Positions 44,972 through 56,305 of a DNA stretch of 64,000 nt are shown here, piece by piece. The notes under the pieces were generated by a model. It was not told where the DNA came from and did no database searches. It was given only the letters and a program-made list of their open reading frames with translations. How positions within the stretch are numbered: position 1 is the stretch's first letter; the number at the start of each line of letters is the position of its first letter. This stretch comes from Muricea muricata (Eukaryota; Cnidaria; Anthozoa; Malacalcyonacea; Plexauridae). The position numbers and the translations under genes were made by a program. The stretch covers positions 30,884,297 to 30,948,296 of the forward strand of contig OY979717.1 of the NCBI GenBank assembly GCA_963855995.1, in the 5' to 3' direction.

Positions 44972-47900
44972 CTACTCTTTTTTTGTCTTTTTTACACGTT
45001 TCTTTACTGGTTCATCACTGACAGTCTGCCATTTCCTTACTTCGTATCGCCCACCAACATTTCCTCGGATAACTGGTGCAATGTCCCTTTGTGTAGCAAT
45101 GGTGAGGTCATTGTAGCCAAACTGCTGGGCTGTCGGATTATCTGATCTGCAACCTCTAGCTCTCTGGTGACCAAAATAATCTTCCAGAATGTCTTGCATA
45201 AACCTTTCTGTTAGCACATACTGAAATCCCTGCTCAAGTAAAAACTTAATTGCTTCTACATGTGACAGAACAGAGATTTTTAGACCATTGTAGGTTTGTG
45301 GTGACAAAAACATTTTTCCTCTTTCATCTGCTGAATACTCTCCAGGCCGAGTTAATGTACTTTTCCTCCAATCTTCTAAGTATTTGAGGAAAACATTGGT
45401 AAGCCAGGTAAAGCGCTCATCATCACATGATGTATATGGTTTGATAAATTCATTTCTCTTCCTGCTATGCTCATCTTTTGATCGAACATTAGTGCAGTCG
45501 AAGAAAGAATTCATCATCTCACAAAATCTAGCAGTACCAAGGACCTCTTCTCTATCACTTTCTTGCAATGCAATTGCCACAGACTTGCTTAAAACTTGGA
45601 CTGCCAGCTTGACTTTCATCTTGCTGTAAGGGGTGAGGATGATGTGGTCCAAGGTAAGCTTAGGAAGGGAATGCAGGGCAAAATCTTGGTCATTGTAAAA
45701 TAAATCGGCTATGTGCTTAAACAACAAATAGTTCCCATTGTTCCACATATAGCGGCTACGAGAACCTGATCCAGAATTGTATAAACAATTCCGTGAGGTT
45801 TTCATCAGATGTGGAGAATCGGCAAAGAAGTAAATATAGCGTGTCATTGCAAAAACGTTGCGAGTTTTATACACAACGTCACACTTTATTTCCTCAGCAA
45901 GGTTGATGTGAAGATTGAAGAACTTTCTGTTTGGCGATGCTCCATCATTGACAGCTGCAACCACCCATAAATTAACAGCAACCTCTAGAACAGAGACGAT
46001 TTTCCAAAACATTGGCATAAGCTGATACGATGTGACATTACCAGTGAAGTAATAGCCAATGATATGCTTCAAGTCGGTACATAACCCACGGACAAGGAAG
46101 GCCAAAGCATGAGAAGCAACCATATCTTCTTCTTGGATGTTAGCGTAATTGGTCATAGGATCACCAAGATCAATGAGCCCAATCAATTCCCCAGAATTTT
46201 TGTCAAAAACCAAGTTTGACTGGATTTTCATTTCATCCATCACAACACAAACATACCTAATAATAATATGAAATAATAAAATATATATTCTTGTTGAAAA
46301 TGGAAAATTTTTTTGGGTTGTATTGGTTTTGATTGTAAGAAATGTTTCAAACTTAGCCCTCTATATTGGGTACCATACCCCCATTTGGGAATTCCTTACA
46401 TCACTGTAATACTGTATAGTATTATGTAATATTTCAAATCTATGAGGACTGAACTTGTTTTCAAGTCAACACAATTTGTCCACTCCTAATTGTCAGGTTT
46501 GAAATTACATGATACGTGAAGAGAGGTAAATAAACTTTCCAAGCACTGGATGAAAATATTCCACCCTAGGTATCATCTGAGCAAAATAAAGCAACATGGT
46601 TGGCTATTTAGGGACCATTCATTGTTTATGGCCGGTGGTGGGCTGGTAATATCTATCATAAGCCAATAAGAAACTTCTTGACCCCTCTTATTTAAAAAGC
46701 AAAAAATCCATGACCCCCCCTTGATGAAAATACAAATATATATTAAACTAGCCCGCCATTTCGTATTGACATTTATAATAAATATTAGTAGAATCATACT
46801 AGTATTCTATTGCAAATGCTGTAATTTGATTGGTTACTCTACTCACTATCTATTCCTTGATAGATAGCGAGTGGCGAAACAATCATTTTCCTATAGAGAT
46901 TTCTTTTAAAAAAATTGCTTAAAAATCAAATTTTTTGTTGAATATTCCATGTTTGACCTCTGATTCTACTAAAACAATTAGATTACTCGCTCTCGATTTC
47001 AATGCAGTGATAGTTGATTCGGGCTTCGCCCTCATCAACTATCACCGCATAGAAATCTCGAGCTCGTAATCTAATTGTTAATTAGCTTTGATGAACATAT
47101 CACTGAACAAATTATTCAATAGCAGGTGACACACCCCCAACCTATTGGCATATTTTTTATGACCCCCCCCTCAAATTGCCTAAAATTTTGGATGCCCCCC
47201 CTATATTCTTACCAGCCCACCCTCAGCCATAAATAATGAATGGTCCCTTAGTCATGAATTATTATGGGTATGATGTTGGAAATGTTAGCCTGATACAACA
47301 TGTATGTTAGACAATGCTGTACTATCATACATCATGATCTTTTAATAGACAATATATAAATATATTAGTACATTATCAGTGTTTACTTTAAATTCATAGT
47401 TTATGATTACTACCTCTGAACATCTGAAAATGAAGATGTTTTTTCCCTCAAACTTTCAACATTTTCTTTATTGATTCCTGCTTTTGGTTTGTAATAGTTT
47501 TTGTAGTCTCTGAGGACACGCTCACTCGGGAGGATCAAGGCACCACTGTCTTGCAGCTCACGATATGCACTAGCAGATTTAGCATGAAGTGACAGGGCAA
47601 ACCGTATTATTTGGGGATGATATATTCTTCCCATCTTGCTTGTTTGAAGAAGCTTCATCTGCTGCTCCCAGAAGAACTTCGATCATGTGCGGATTTCCTT
47701 CAAGGTTTTTTCCAGCCATGATTTTAAGGATGTCTTTCTCTGTGGACTCACTTATGCCCAAACCATCCTTTTCAATCTTTCTTTCCAAATTCTGAAGTCT
47801 TCCCTCTAGTTCCTTACATTCGAGTCGAGTGGCTTTTAAAGTAGCACGTAACTTTTCAGGTCCACATGCTGCAAGCGGTGCTTTGGGTTTTGCTGGAAGC

Positions 47901-49135
47901 CTTGATGCCCTTGATTTTCTCCTGCTGGCTTTCTTAATCTTTGTGAGAGCACTGGAACATGGTTTGCATTGTTCTTCATCTGTTGACACAATTAGTTCAC
48001 AGTCAACAGAGCGAAAAAAAACAGTAACCTCAAAGTGACCATCACTATCTGTATCACATGGCAGCTTTGGTAATGAGTGGCGAAGAACAGTTCCTGACTC
48101 TGAAGAATATTGTGATGTAGGGTCAATAACAAGTGGATGCACATCATCATCATCTTGAGGCAAGCCATTACATAATGATGACTGTTCGACGGCTTCCAAC
48201 AGTTGCAAAATATTGGTGAATTGAGCAGTCTGTCTACATTCCTGATAGACACTATGGCTTTTTGGTAGGGGCCAGTTATATACCAAAACTGAAATTTCCA
48301 TGCCTTTGTTTACCTCCACAGAGTATTTTGGTAAACAGTGTAAATTGTCAAACTTGACTTCTTCACTGCCCAATATTTCTGCCTTCCAAGGGTCAATTTT
48401 CTCGTCCTTCGCTTGTTTAACAAAGCTATCGAAGTCTACGAGACGAAATTCACTTGGGAAGCTTGTGGAAGTCGAAGGTTCTTCGTTGTCAGGCGTCGTG
48501 TCCATCTTTACTATCGGTCTTCGTTCTTTTGTTGGCTGTCTTTCGTGGCTTTTCGTTGGTAGATTTAAAGTAGGAACACTACCGCACACTAAATCTTTTT
48601 TCTTAGGAGCTGCAGATTAAAATTTGACAGATAATATTACAGTCTCGACTAACAGTGTGTATTTGAGCGCGCAAAAAAATTAGCCTTTCTACTTGGCGCT
48701 GAAAAAGTTTGGATAAGCAGCCATATATTTAGCAAAATATGTTCAAAGACTTTCTATAGAAAGATTATTAACATGGACATGACCTCTCGCTTTTCGACCA
48801 CATATTTTATGAATATTCATAACAATGTTTATTTAACGCGAATATGAATATTATGCTGATTACTTACAGACATTAATGCACTCGGGTTTAAAATGAAGCT
48901 CACAGATATGGATGTTGTTGTTTTCTATTTGTTTTTTCAGCTCTGGCATCATCTCTCTCGTTCTTAAAATCAGGCGAAGCCATTCTTCTCTAGCCTTTTG
49001 CTTCAACGCTTTAACATGATCACCATCCCTTGCGCTTACGATGGGAATTTTAAACAGCGATACATTCTTCTTTCTACCGCTGCTAAAGCAGCCATAAAAC
49101 GCACAGTTTGCACCGGGCATATTGCCGTAACCCAC
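44972..49135 (-). CDS. P-like transposase with THAP domain (3 exons)
   Basis: Exon 1 (49135-48868) is a THAP finger: GANCAFYGCFSSGRKKNVS ending HICELHF. Exon 2 (48609-47414) carries a linker, a coiled coil (LKATRLECKELEGRLQNLER) and the segment GRIYHPQIIRFALSLHAKSA, with a frame change near 47650. Exon 3 (46256-44972) starts YVCVVMDEMKIQSNLVFDKN and holds the P-type catalytic core: LTPYSKMKVKLAVQVLSKSV, FFDCTNVR, FLSPQTYNGLKISVLS, LTERFMQDILEDYFGHQRAR and FGYNDLTIATQRD, ending in a basic tail. Splice sites are GT-AG and in phase between exons 2 and 3. This is close in layout to THAP9. It lacks the C-terminal region that the plus-strand gene seems to carry. Confidence 0.75.
46611..47247. mobile_element. 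Harbinger-type MITE, TSD TTA, in the P-transposase intron
   Basis: The ends GGGACCATTCATT and its complement are flanked by TTA at 46608-46610 and 47248-47250. Subterminal ATGGC and CCAGCCCACC tracts also pair. It carries another repeat at about 46787-47085. It lies between exons 2 and 3 and would be removed by splicing. Confidence 0.75.
46787..47085 (+). repeat. Dispersed repeat nested in the Harbinger MITE
   Basis: It is homologous in inverted orientation to 20715-20950. Its right half (about 46974-47081) is a hairpin bounded by CAATTAGATTAC and GTAATCTAATTG around a GGGCTTCGCCC core. Confidence 0.6.
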
Positions 49136-49358
49136 AAAATCACATTGAACGAGTTAAAACAACTAAAATATTTCTTTCTGGGTCAAAAAATAGCAATTTC
49201 GATTGAGGATACGCGCCTATACAATGTAATTCAATACACTCTTAACATCTGGCGTGCCGTCAAGTTTCCACGTGACCAAAAAATTAGCGAACAATAACAT
49301 ATGTGTCACGTGGTACAGCTAGCCTAACCATCACATTTTATTAACTGTGGTTTGGGCA

Positions 49359-51238
49359 AGAAGCAAAGCTGTATAATCTATTTCTTTTACCTTGGCGATG
49401 ATAGCCCATCCGAACTTTGTTCTCTCGGGTACCGGCTCTCCCGTATTTCCAACACGAGGTGGCTCGTCTGTCTTGATGCATAGATAGTCGCTTGCACCGA
49501 GAATTAGGTGGATTGGTAGCTTCAATTTTCGATCGTTGTCTTCGACTCGAATGCCCTTCAAATGCTCGTAACTAGCAATCAGCTCTTCGTACTTTGGGTT
49601 ATCAACGTTCAAAAGTTCATTCTTATCGACTTTCGTCACGTTTACTTTCATCTCGAATTTCCCGTCCAACGCTTCGACATTCATTGTAAAAATCTCCATT
49701 TCTCGCGTAACTGTTCCGAGCATCATTTCTACGTGACGTACTTCTTTACGGCGCTCCCGGTGTGACAGGCGGTTCAATAGTGCAGCAGAGGCGTAGGAAC
49801 TCCCTGCTCCTGTATCAAGAAGCGCGCGACACTTTTCCCCCTCAACATTAACTACAACTACAGGATAAACTAGTGGTTCGTAACTAGTCCCGGTTGCGGT
49901 CAGTAATGGTACGACTTGTGGACAAATGGAAGTATGGTGTTTTTGATTACACTTTTGACAATTAATGTTGCTCTTACAGTCCGAGGCGCGATGTTTTTGG
50001 CCGGTACAGTTCAAACAACGTTTTTTCTCTGCCAGAACTTTCTTTCGGGCCGAAACAGTTAAAACAGTTGAGCAATCTTTAGAGGAATTGGTGGACTCTT
50101 CACACTAGACACACGTGCGTTTTTTGCGTTCACTGTCTTTGGTAAGGAAAAATTTACTATCGCGTTTAGGTTTAGTACTTTCATTGCTTACATCATCGAG
50201 TGTATGAATGTCTTTCCATTTCTTAAGAGCAGTTACTAACCGCGGGAGATCCCAATCCTGCCATTCCTGTTCCCCTCGCACTAGGTCAGCTTTAATCCCT
50301 TTTAACTTTTCTAGTGGTACCGTTTACCCTTTCTATTTTCCCCAGTGTCTCTAGCGATTGTACGTCATAGGAAAGTGTCTTATAGAATTCATGCACTTTT
50401 GCTGGATTTGTTCGCGTTACTGTAGGTAGTCCCATTATATTCTGAATGTGAGCATTGATGATTTCGCTCGTTTTACCATACTCGTCTTTTAGAACATTTT
50501 TGGCTCGCTCGTAGCCCTCAGTTGTGAATGGCAACCCATCAATATCTGCCCGTATTTTTGGTTCTAACAGTTCCTTTAGAAATCCAAACTTCGACACAGC
50601 TGGTAAATCGGTGGAATCTATCTCTGCTTCGAACGTGTTCCAGAATGGAAACCAATCAGAGAATTTACCACTAAACTTTCTAATTTGTAATTTAGGTAAT
50701 TTTATATTTTGTACCTGTTTGGATTGCTTTTCCACCGACGTCTCTCGAAGTCCATTTTCTGCTTTAATATGAACTCTTGGTGTTCTTTCTCGCGCTTTCG
50801 CTCCTCTTCTTTGTGTATCCGTTGTAACTCAAGCTTCGCTTTCTCGATTGATAACTGTTTTTGTGTCTCCACATCCACAGCTTTACGTTGCATTTCCTCG
50901 TCTTTCTCGCGTTGTACGCTGGCTTCCTCATTGTTTATTTGGTCTAAGGTATCCCTCACTTGGGTCAAATGTGTATCTACATCGTTCAGCTTTGTTTCAA
51001 TCCCTTTAGCCTATCCCCGCACATTTTCCTCACTTTCTTTGTCAATAAACTTTAACTCCTCTATCTCTTCTTTTAGTACGTACAGCGCAGCGACCTTGTT
51101 GTTAATAGATCGCTCATTTCTTAGAAGCGAGGCTTTGTTGCGCTCAGTTACCGCGTCGTTTGTTTTCTCTAAGATCATGTTTAGTGCTTTAAATTTTCCA
51201 TCCAATTCTGATATTTTTGCTTCCATCTCGCTAATCAC
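49359..51238 (-). pseudogene. BEL gag and aspartic protease
   Basis: From 51238 downwards: a coiled coil (EMEAKISELDGKFKALNMIL), an in-frame TAG at about 51011, a charged helix (MTQVRDTLDQINNEEASVQR), a shift at 50732-50733, then the DUF1759-like gag core (IKLPKLQIRKFSGKFSDWFP). After another shift near 50300 and an in-frame TAG near 50107 come a zinc knuckle (CQKCNQKHHTSIC) and the protease active site ALLDTGAGSSYASA. It is broken several times, so it is non-functional as written. The last codons before the P-like insertion read into that element. Confidence 0.75.
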
Positions 51239-51272
51239 AAGTTTGAATTAAATCCCGTCGGAGGTGCCACTG

Positions 51273-51854
51273 TGTTGGGGATTGCCTCCCTTTTTGTTCG
51301 CCCAACAAATCACTTAATCACTCGCAATAAGTTTTAAAATTGTATTAAAATAAAAGTTCAGAAATCACGTCACCGTTGAATAGAATACTCACTGTATTCC
51401 CTTCACTCACTGTTCACTCGCTTGGTCGCTTATGAATAATGCATAAGAGTGCACCGGCTTTTATACTAACCGTTGCACCAACTTATGAGCTAATTTTCTA
51501 TAACTATGTTATGAGGTAATGCTGAGCAATACTGTGTGACCAAGCGAGTTCCTTTAGGAACCAATCGCTAGCTACAGAGTGTTGGATTACATCAGATTAC
51601 ATCATCGCGTAGGCGCAAGGTATTTGCATTCTCATGCAAGTCTCAAGTGCTATAGTTTCACGTTACATGATTTAGTCAATTCGACTATATTTCTCAACTG
51701 TGCTCATGCAAACATAACAATAATATTAAGATTGTCTCTTCATAAAGGATGAGTTAATTTTATAGTATATATATTGTTTATCATACCTACAGCGGTATTT
51801 CGTTGTCCCTATAATATATAATAACTAATATGATATATGACTAAGTCTCCGACA
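51273..51854 (-). repeat. 5' LTR of the BEL element
   Basis: This 582-bp LTR is uninterrupted. On the minus strand it is followed, a few bases after CCCCAACA, by TGGCACCTCCGACGGGAT, a likely tRNA primer-binding site because it starts with TGG. I could not match the tRNA. Confidence 0.85.
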
Positions 51855-51858
51855 AGTC

Positions 51859-52261
51859 CAAAGACTTAGCATTAAAGTGCCTATTCGTAGTCAGGGAATT
51901 TGCATATTTCAATAGTTTAGGTGATTTTTAGAAAATTTGCAATATATTTTATGAGTCGAAGATTTGATCTTTATGTACTTTTGAGGGCCTGAAGTTGGCG
52001 ATTTTTCAAAATACCGTGAGCATAAAAAACTGGGGCGAGTATGCTCCTGTGACGTCAACCGGCAACACGCATTGATTGCAAACTAGTATTCTATACTACA
52101 GAAAGGGTTGAAAAATGTTTTAATCGAATTTAAATTTATTGTTTATTGTTTGAAGCAAAATATGTAAATAAACATGCTCAATATGGCAGGCCGAATGTTG
52201 CAATATTCAATTCAATCACAATTCAGTTAATTAGTATAAAATTAAGGTTTTATGTGTGTAG
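51859..52261. other. Intergenic, no gene seen
   Basis: This is the continuation of the pre-insertion sequence interrupted by the BEL element at 38099. No coding signal is seen. Confidence 0.5.
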
Positions 52262-52681
52262 TTCAGCCATTCAAATATCCAAATATTCATTGAACTATTC
52301 ATTCAGCTATTCAACTATTCATTCAGCTATTCAATTATTCATTCAGCTATTTAACTATTCATTCAGCTATCAATTATTCATTCAGCTATTCAACTATTCA
52401 TTTTGCTATTCAATTATTCATTCAGCTATTCAACTATTCATTCAGCTATTCAATTATTCCTGCAGCTATTCAACTATTCATTCAGCTATTCAATTATTCA
52501 TTCAGCTATTCAACTATTCATTTTGCTATTCAATTATTTATTCAGCTATCAATTATTCATTCAGCTATTCAATTATTCATTCAGCTATTCAACTATTCAA
52601 CTATTCTTTAGCATTTAATTATTCATTCAGCTATTCAATTATTATTCATTCAGCTATTCAATCATTTAATTATTCAGCTAT
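52262..52681 (+). repeat. Minisatellite, about 20-bp unit
   Basis: About 20 imperfect copies of TATTCATTCAGCTATTCAAC. The long open frames across it are repeat artefacts. Confidence 0.9.
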
Positions 52682-52749
52682 AAGAAAGTAAAGCTTTACA
52701 GGGTGGAAAATGGGAGAGGGGACAAAGAGGGAGAGGTGGGAATGGTTAA

Positions 52750-54078
52750 GACTTCAAAAAGGCGTCAGAATTAAATGATTTTGCCCTTGGAAATGAACAC
52801 TTGATATTTTGTAACTCTGTTCTAAATAAAGTAGAAGCGGTTTTTGAAGCAGATTTTGACGTAACATCGATCGAAGCATTAATAGTTGTTGTTGATCGTA
52901 CGATTAGTTTAATTAGATCAATAATAAACAGTGAAGCGGAAATGCTGTCAGAGGCTTTTGTGGGTGTTCTATATTCAATGCAACATTGCATATCTTTAAA
53001 TTCCCTGAATCCAACAACAGTTGCTCAAGATTTCATGTTGACTACTCAAAATGAGTTAACACCTGGGAGACCACCTTACGAAATTCCTGCAGAAGTATTA
53101 GAAGACTTGCGGGGCTTGAATTTTTCCTGGGCTAAAGTTGCAGCCATGTTGGGCGTATCACGATGGACTATTTGGAGAAGAGTTAGAGAGTACGGCTTGC
53201 AGGATATGACTGGGTTCAGTCCAATTTCTGATGATGAACTGGACAGCATATTACAACAGTATATAGCTAACCACAGGACAACTACGGGACAAGTGTTTAT
53301 TAGTGGTTACATTAAATCACAAGGCTTGCTAGGTCAAAGACGCCGGATTAGAGAGTCAATGGCTAGAGTCAATCCTCGGAATACAGTACTACGATGGGGT
53401 ATCACAGTTTCTCGCAGAATTTGTAGAGTACCGTGGCCAAACTCATTGTGGCACCTTGACGGTCACCACTCCTTGATTCGTTGGAAAGTGGTGGTACATG
53501 GTTGCATTGATGGATTTTCAAGAAGGATACTGTACTTATCATGCAGTTCTAATAACCTTCCAGAAACACTGCTTGAGTTATTTCTTGATGCTATATTGAA
53601 GGATGGAGAAAGGTGGCCTTCAAGAATACGGGTCGACAGGGGAGTTGAAAATGTTTTAGTTTGTGATGCGATGGTGCAAGCAAGAGGTGAAGGAAGGGGG
53701 AGCTTCATTGCTGGCCCATCAACTCACAATCAACGCGTAACACGATTATGGCGTGATGTATACCGATTTGTATGCCACCTTTTTTACTATGTTTTTTATG
53801 GAAAGGAATTAAGTGGAATTTTAAATACTGAAGATCCTCTTCATATCTTAACACTTCATCTTATCTACACTCCAAGAATCAACATGGCTCTTTCGGAGTT
53901 GATGGCTGCTTTCAATCATCATGGTGTGCGTACAGAGGCAAATTGGACGCCATATCAGATATGGGTGAATGGGATGATGAATGTTGATAATCCACTGAGT
54001 CATGGGCAGTTGGATGAAAATCCAGATGACATTGAATTTTATGGTTATGATCCAGATGGTCCATCTACTCAAGAGTAA
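52750..54078 (+). CDS. Integrase-core (IS3EU-like) transposase, catalytic Glu replaced
   Basis: The frame is open from 52750 and has no good upstream ATG, so a 5' exon or a start at 52942 is likely. From the TTG at 52801 it gives 425 residues. A helix-turn-helix (LNFSWAKVAAMLGVSRWTIW, about 107-126) precedes an rve-type integrase core: LWHLDGHHSLIRW (Asp220), RIRVDRGVEN (Asp279), and STHNQRVTRLWRDV, where the family normally has Glu after RI/RV but this copy has Thr314 (ACA at 53740-53742). The ORF is otherwise intact to an acidic tail. Similar proteins are widespread in animals; I believe they belong to the IS3EU group. With Glu missing the copy is probably inactive or has another use. Confidence 0.7.
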   Translation, partial: DFKKASELNDFALGNEHLIFCNSVLNKVEAVFEADFDVTSIEALIVVVDRTISLIRSIINSEAEMLSEAFVGVLYSMQHCISLNSLNPTTVAQDFMLTTQNELTPGRPPYEIPAEVLEDLRGLNFSWAKVAAMLGVSRWTIWRRVREYGLQDMTGFSPISDDELDSILQQYIANHRTTTGQVFISGYIKSQGLLGQRRRIRESMARVNPRNTVLRWGITVSRRICRVPWPNSLWHLDGHHSLIRWKVVVHGCIDGFSRRILYLSCSSNNLPETLLELFLDAILKDGERWPSRIRVDRGVENVLVCDAMVQARGEGRGSFIAGPSTHNQRVTRLWRDVYRFVCHLFYYVFYGKELSGILNTEDPLHILTLHLIYTPRINMALSELMAAFNHHGVRTEANWTPYQIWVNGMMNVDNPLSHGQLDENPDDIEFYGYDPDGPSTQE

Positions 54079-54556
54079 TCAAGTAATCATGTTGTTGTTG
54101 AACATGTTGTTATTGATGCAGACAGAGATAGAGTAGAGACTTTTGTTCTTGAGCGAGTTGATCCACTAAAAAACTTGTCTGAATTTGAGATTGATATATA
54201 TATAAAGAAGTTCTGGAGTTAGTTATGTTTAAAGTGAATGAACTAATGTCATAAGACTTAGCTGATATGGATATACACTCAGCTTTTCCACAAATATGTG
54301 TGTAAATAACATGTCTGACGAGGACAACAAACTCATTCAGCAACAATGTGCACCAGGTACCTAGTACTTTTTTTAACTAGCCAGATTTTACTCATCAATG
54401 GTAAAGCTCTGTAGCTTGATAGGTTACGCAACCCACCCTTTTCGAGGTTTGACCGACGGGGGGTAACACGTGTAGTAATTCGAAACAGTCGGACAAACAT
54501 TGCGTTCTCATTGTACTTGCGCATACAAATATTAAGTAGTTCGACTGCGAAAGAAA

Positions 54557-54841
54557 ATGGCTAAACACTGTGAGTGGGGCACTTGCAATAGTGATTCGCG
54601 TTGCCTAGAAAGATTAATAAATTCTGAAGGAAAATGTGTTCAACTTTACGACTTCCCGTCTTTTAAAAAAGAGAAAATACGACGAGAAGCATGGATAAGG
54701 GCATGTTGTCGGGGCGACAATTTTGTTTGCGCGAAACATTCTTATATCTGTGGATTGAACTTTATTGGTAATAATGGACCCACCCTGACCCTATTCCTGC
54801 TCTTGCAAGCCGTGAAAAGGTTAGACAATACCCACATATAA
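54557..54841 (+). pseudogene. THAP-like finger domain, truncated
   Basis: The frame starts MAKHCEWGTCNSDSRCLERL with the C-x4-C spacing of a THAP-type finger, then KCVQLYDFPSFKKEK, WIRACCRGDN and KHSYICGLNF, where the final Cys-x2-His is altered (CGLNF where CSKHF is usual). Near 54777 the frame slips, apparently by loss of one CACC unit, after which HPDPIPAL-like codons lie in another frame. No catalytic domain follows before the element ends. It is probably the N-terminal exon of a former transposase. Confidence 0.5.
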
Positions 54842-54944
54842 ATGCACTCCCACACTATGGTTGGCCATTTGTTTCAAAATGGGTTCATGATATATGGCCT
54901 CTAATCCAATGTATTATTTTTCACTAAACACTTTAAACGCATAT

Positions 54945-55097
54945 ATATGTGTCTTTTAGACGCGTGTATATATATGCATACAAAACACCCATATATACAG
55001 TATGCGTGTTTTGTACGCATATCTATGCGTGTTTTGTATACGCATATATATGCGTGTTTTGTACGCATATATATGTGCGTGTTTTGTACGCATATAC
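54945..55097 (+). repeat. Short tandem repeat, about 28-bp unit
   Basis: Four to five variants of TATATATGCGTGTTTTGTACG lie inside the THAP-bearing element. Confidence 0.75.
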
Positions 55098-55697
55098 ACC
55101 ATGGTCAACCATATCACACTGGCTAATGGCTTTGTTAATATTCAACATATACCTCTTCAAAAAGACGAAAGTCATCAAATGCTTTGTAAGCGGCAAGCTC
55201 TTGTTTATCATATTCTGTGGAACTGTATATGAGATGGTTAAAAATATCGAAAAGACCGAATGGCGGCGATGCGTTAAAACCATTTACATATTCGTGCGCT
55301 GAAGATAGCGGATCTTCTATTTCAACACCATGAAATCAACTTGTTCTCCTCTTTTGATTTTGCATAGTCTAAGACAGGTATCAACATTTTTTTGACGGAT
55401 TTCGCTATCACAACTAATGCTGGTTTAAGATATCCAGTTACTGAAACGCTTCGCGCTTTTAAATATCGTTTCAAGTCAGAAGCGACATTTTCTCAAAATG
55501 ATTGCGCTCCAAAGTACTATTCATGCTTTGATAGAATTTTGCCCTTTTTTACTTTGCCTTTGTTTGTCTTTAAAAAGTAAATTTCGCTAAAATTTTTGAT
55601 AATCAATGGTTCCTCGTATACAAAAGTATTAACGCGACGCTTGTTGTTTGTCCGACTATTTCGAATTACTACACGTGTTAAAAGGGTGGACTGCAAA

Positions 55698-56305
55698 TCA
55701 GTCTTAGAAATATAGCTTGCAATATGCTATTAATTGTAGAAACAGTGAATATTGTGAATACCACCAGTATATGCATTTGTTCCTGCGACTCATTAAAAAA
55801 TATGACTGTATACTCTAGCCTGAAAAAACCAAAGCTCTATGATATAAGGCATTTTTATATGAATAATATGCTTTGAAATTGTTCCAGATTGAAACCTGAT
55901 AGAAAAACCAAACATGACGACATCATCCCACAAAACATTGCACACTTTTAGGAAAAAGACAACATCAAAATTTAATAAACACAACTGATATACATACCAT
56001 GGTTAAGGTAGGAATTGTTGTAAATATATATAGATATGTGTGGCAATTCTTGCTGAAACTTGTCCCATGGTTTCTAAATCAGTATTAAAAAATTTGTCAT
56101 GTCTCTTTCATGATAAACATTTTATAGCTGAGTTTTTACTCAGAGTCCAACAAGTTTTTTGCAACTGACACAATCATTTTTACAACAGCACATTCATATA
56201 ATGTGACTTTGGTCTTATCTGAATTGCATAACAAGTTGCAGTAAAAATTGCCTGGTATAAAAATTACTTCTTATTAACAAAAAGTATGCAGATTGTCATT
56301 TATGA
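55698..56305. other. Intergenic, no gene seen
   Basis: This is AT-rich sequence downstream of the HECT gene stop codon. No coding signal is seen. Confidence 0.5.

Larger units (their letters stand above)
42485..49347. mobile_element. P-like transposon with two convergent genes, 11-bp TSD
   Basis: The ends CAGTTAATAAAATGTGATGG and its complement share about 30 bp. TGGTTTGGGCA is duplicated on both sides (42474-42484 and 49348-49358), and joining the flanks with one copy restores the BEL reading frame, which proves the duplication length. Drosophila P makes 8 bp. Minus strand: THAP-bearing P-type transposase. Plus strand: C2H2 protein ending tail to tail with it. A Harbinger-type MITE with another repeat inside lies in the transposase intron. 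Confidence 0.85.
38104..51854 (-). mobile_element. BEL/Pao LTR retrotransposon, degenerate
   Basis: LTRs lie at 38104-39308 (with a 623-bp insert) and 51273-51854. On the coding (minus) strand they begin TGTCGGAGAC and end CCCCAACA. AGTC flanks both sides (38100-38103 and 51855-51858). Minus-strand order is gag, zinc knuckle and protease, reverse transcriptase, RNase H, integrase, the BEL/Pao arrangement. A P-like transposon interrupts it between protease and reverse transcriptase. LTRs are nearly identical outside the insert, so the integration is fairly young, yet nonsense and frame breaks are present. Confidence 0.85.
54432..55697. mobile_element. THAP-bearing deletion element
   Basis: The tract AACACGTGTAGTAATTCGAA with a shared GTCGGACAAAC extension lies near 54465 and, inverted, near 55660. 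CCACCCTTTT also pairs at the outer edges, although the left side has about 22 extra bases. No clear target duplication is seen. Confidence 0.55.

Noticed and set aside
52262..52681. CRISPR-like spacing of repeats
   Set aside because: The units are contiguous and degenerate with no unique spacers, and the DNA is eukaryotic.
52146..52691. Long frames with Phe-Ile-Gln-Leu-Phe-Asn-Tyr-Ser repeats
   Set aside because: They translate a 20-bp minisatellite in more than one frame.
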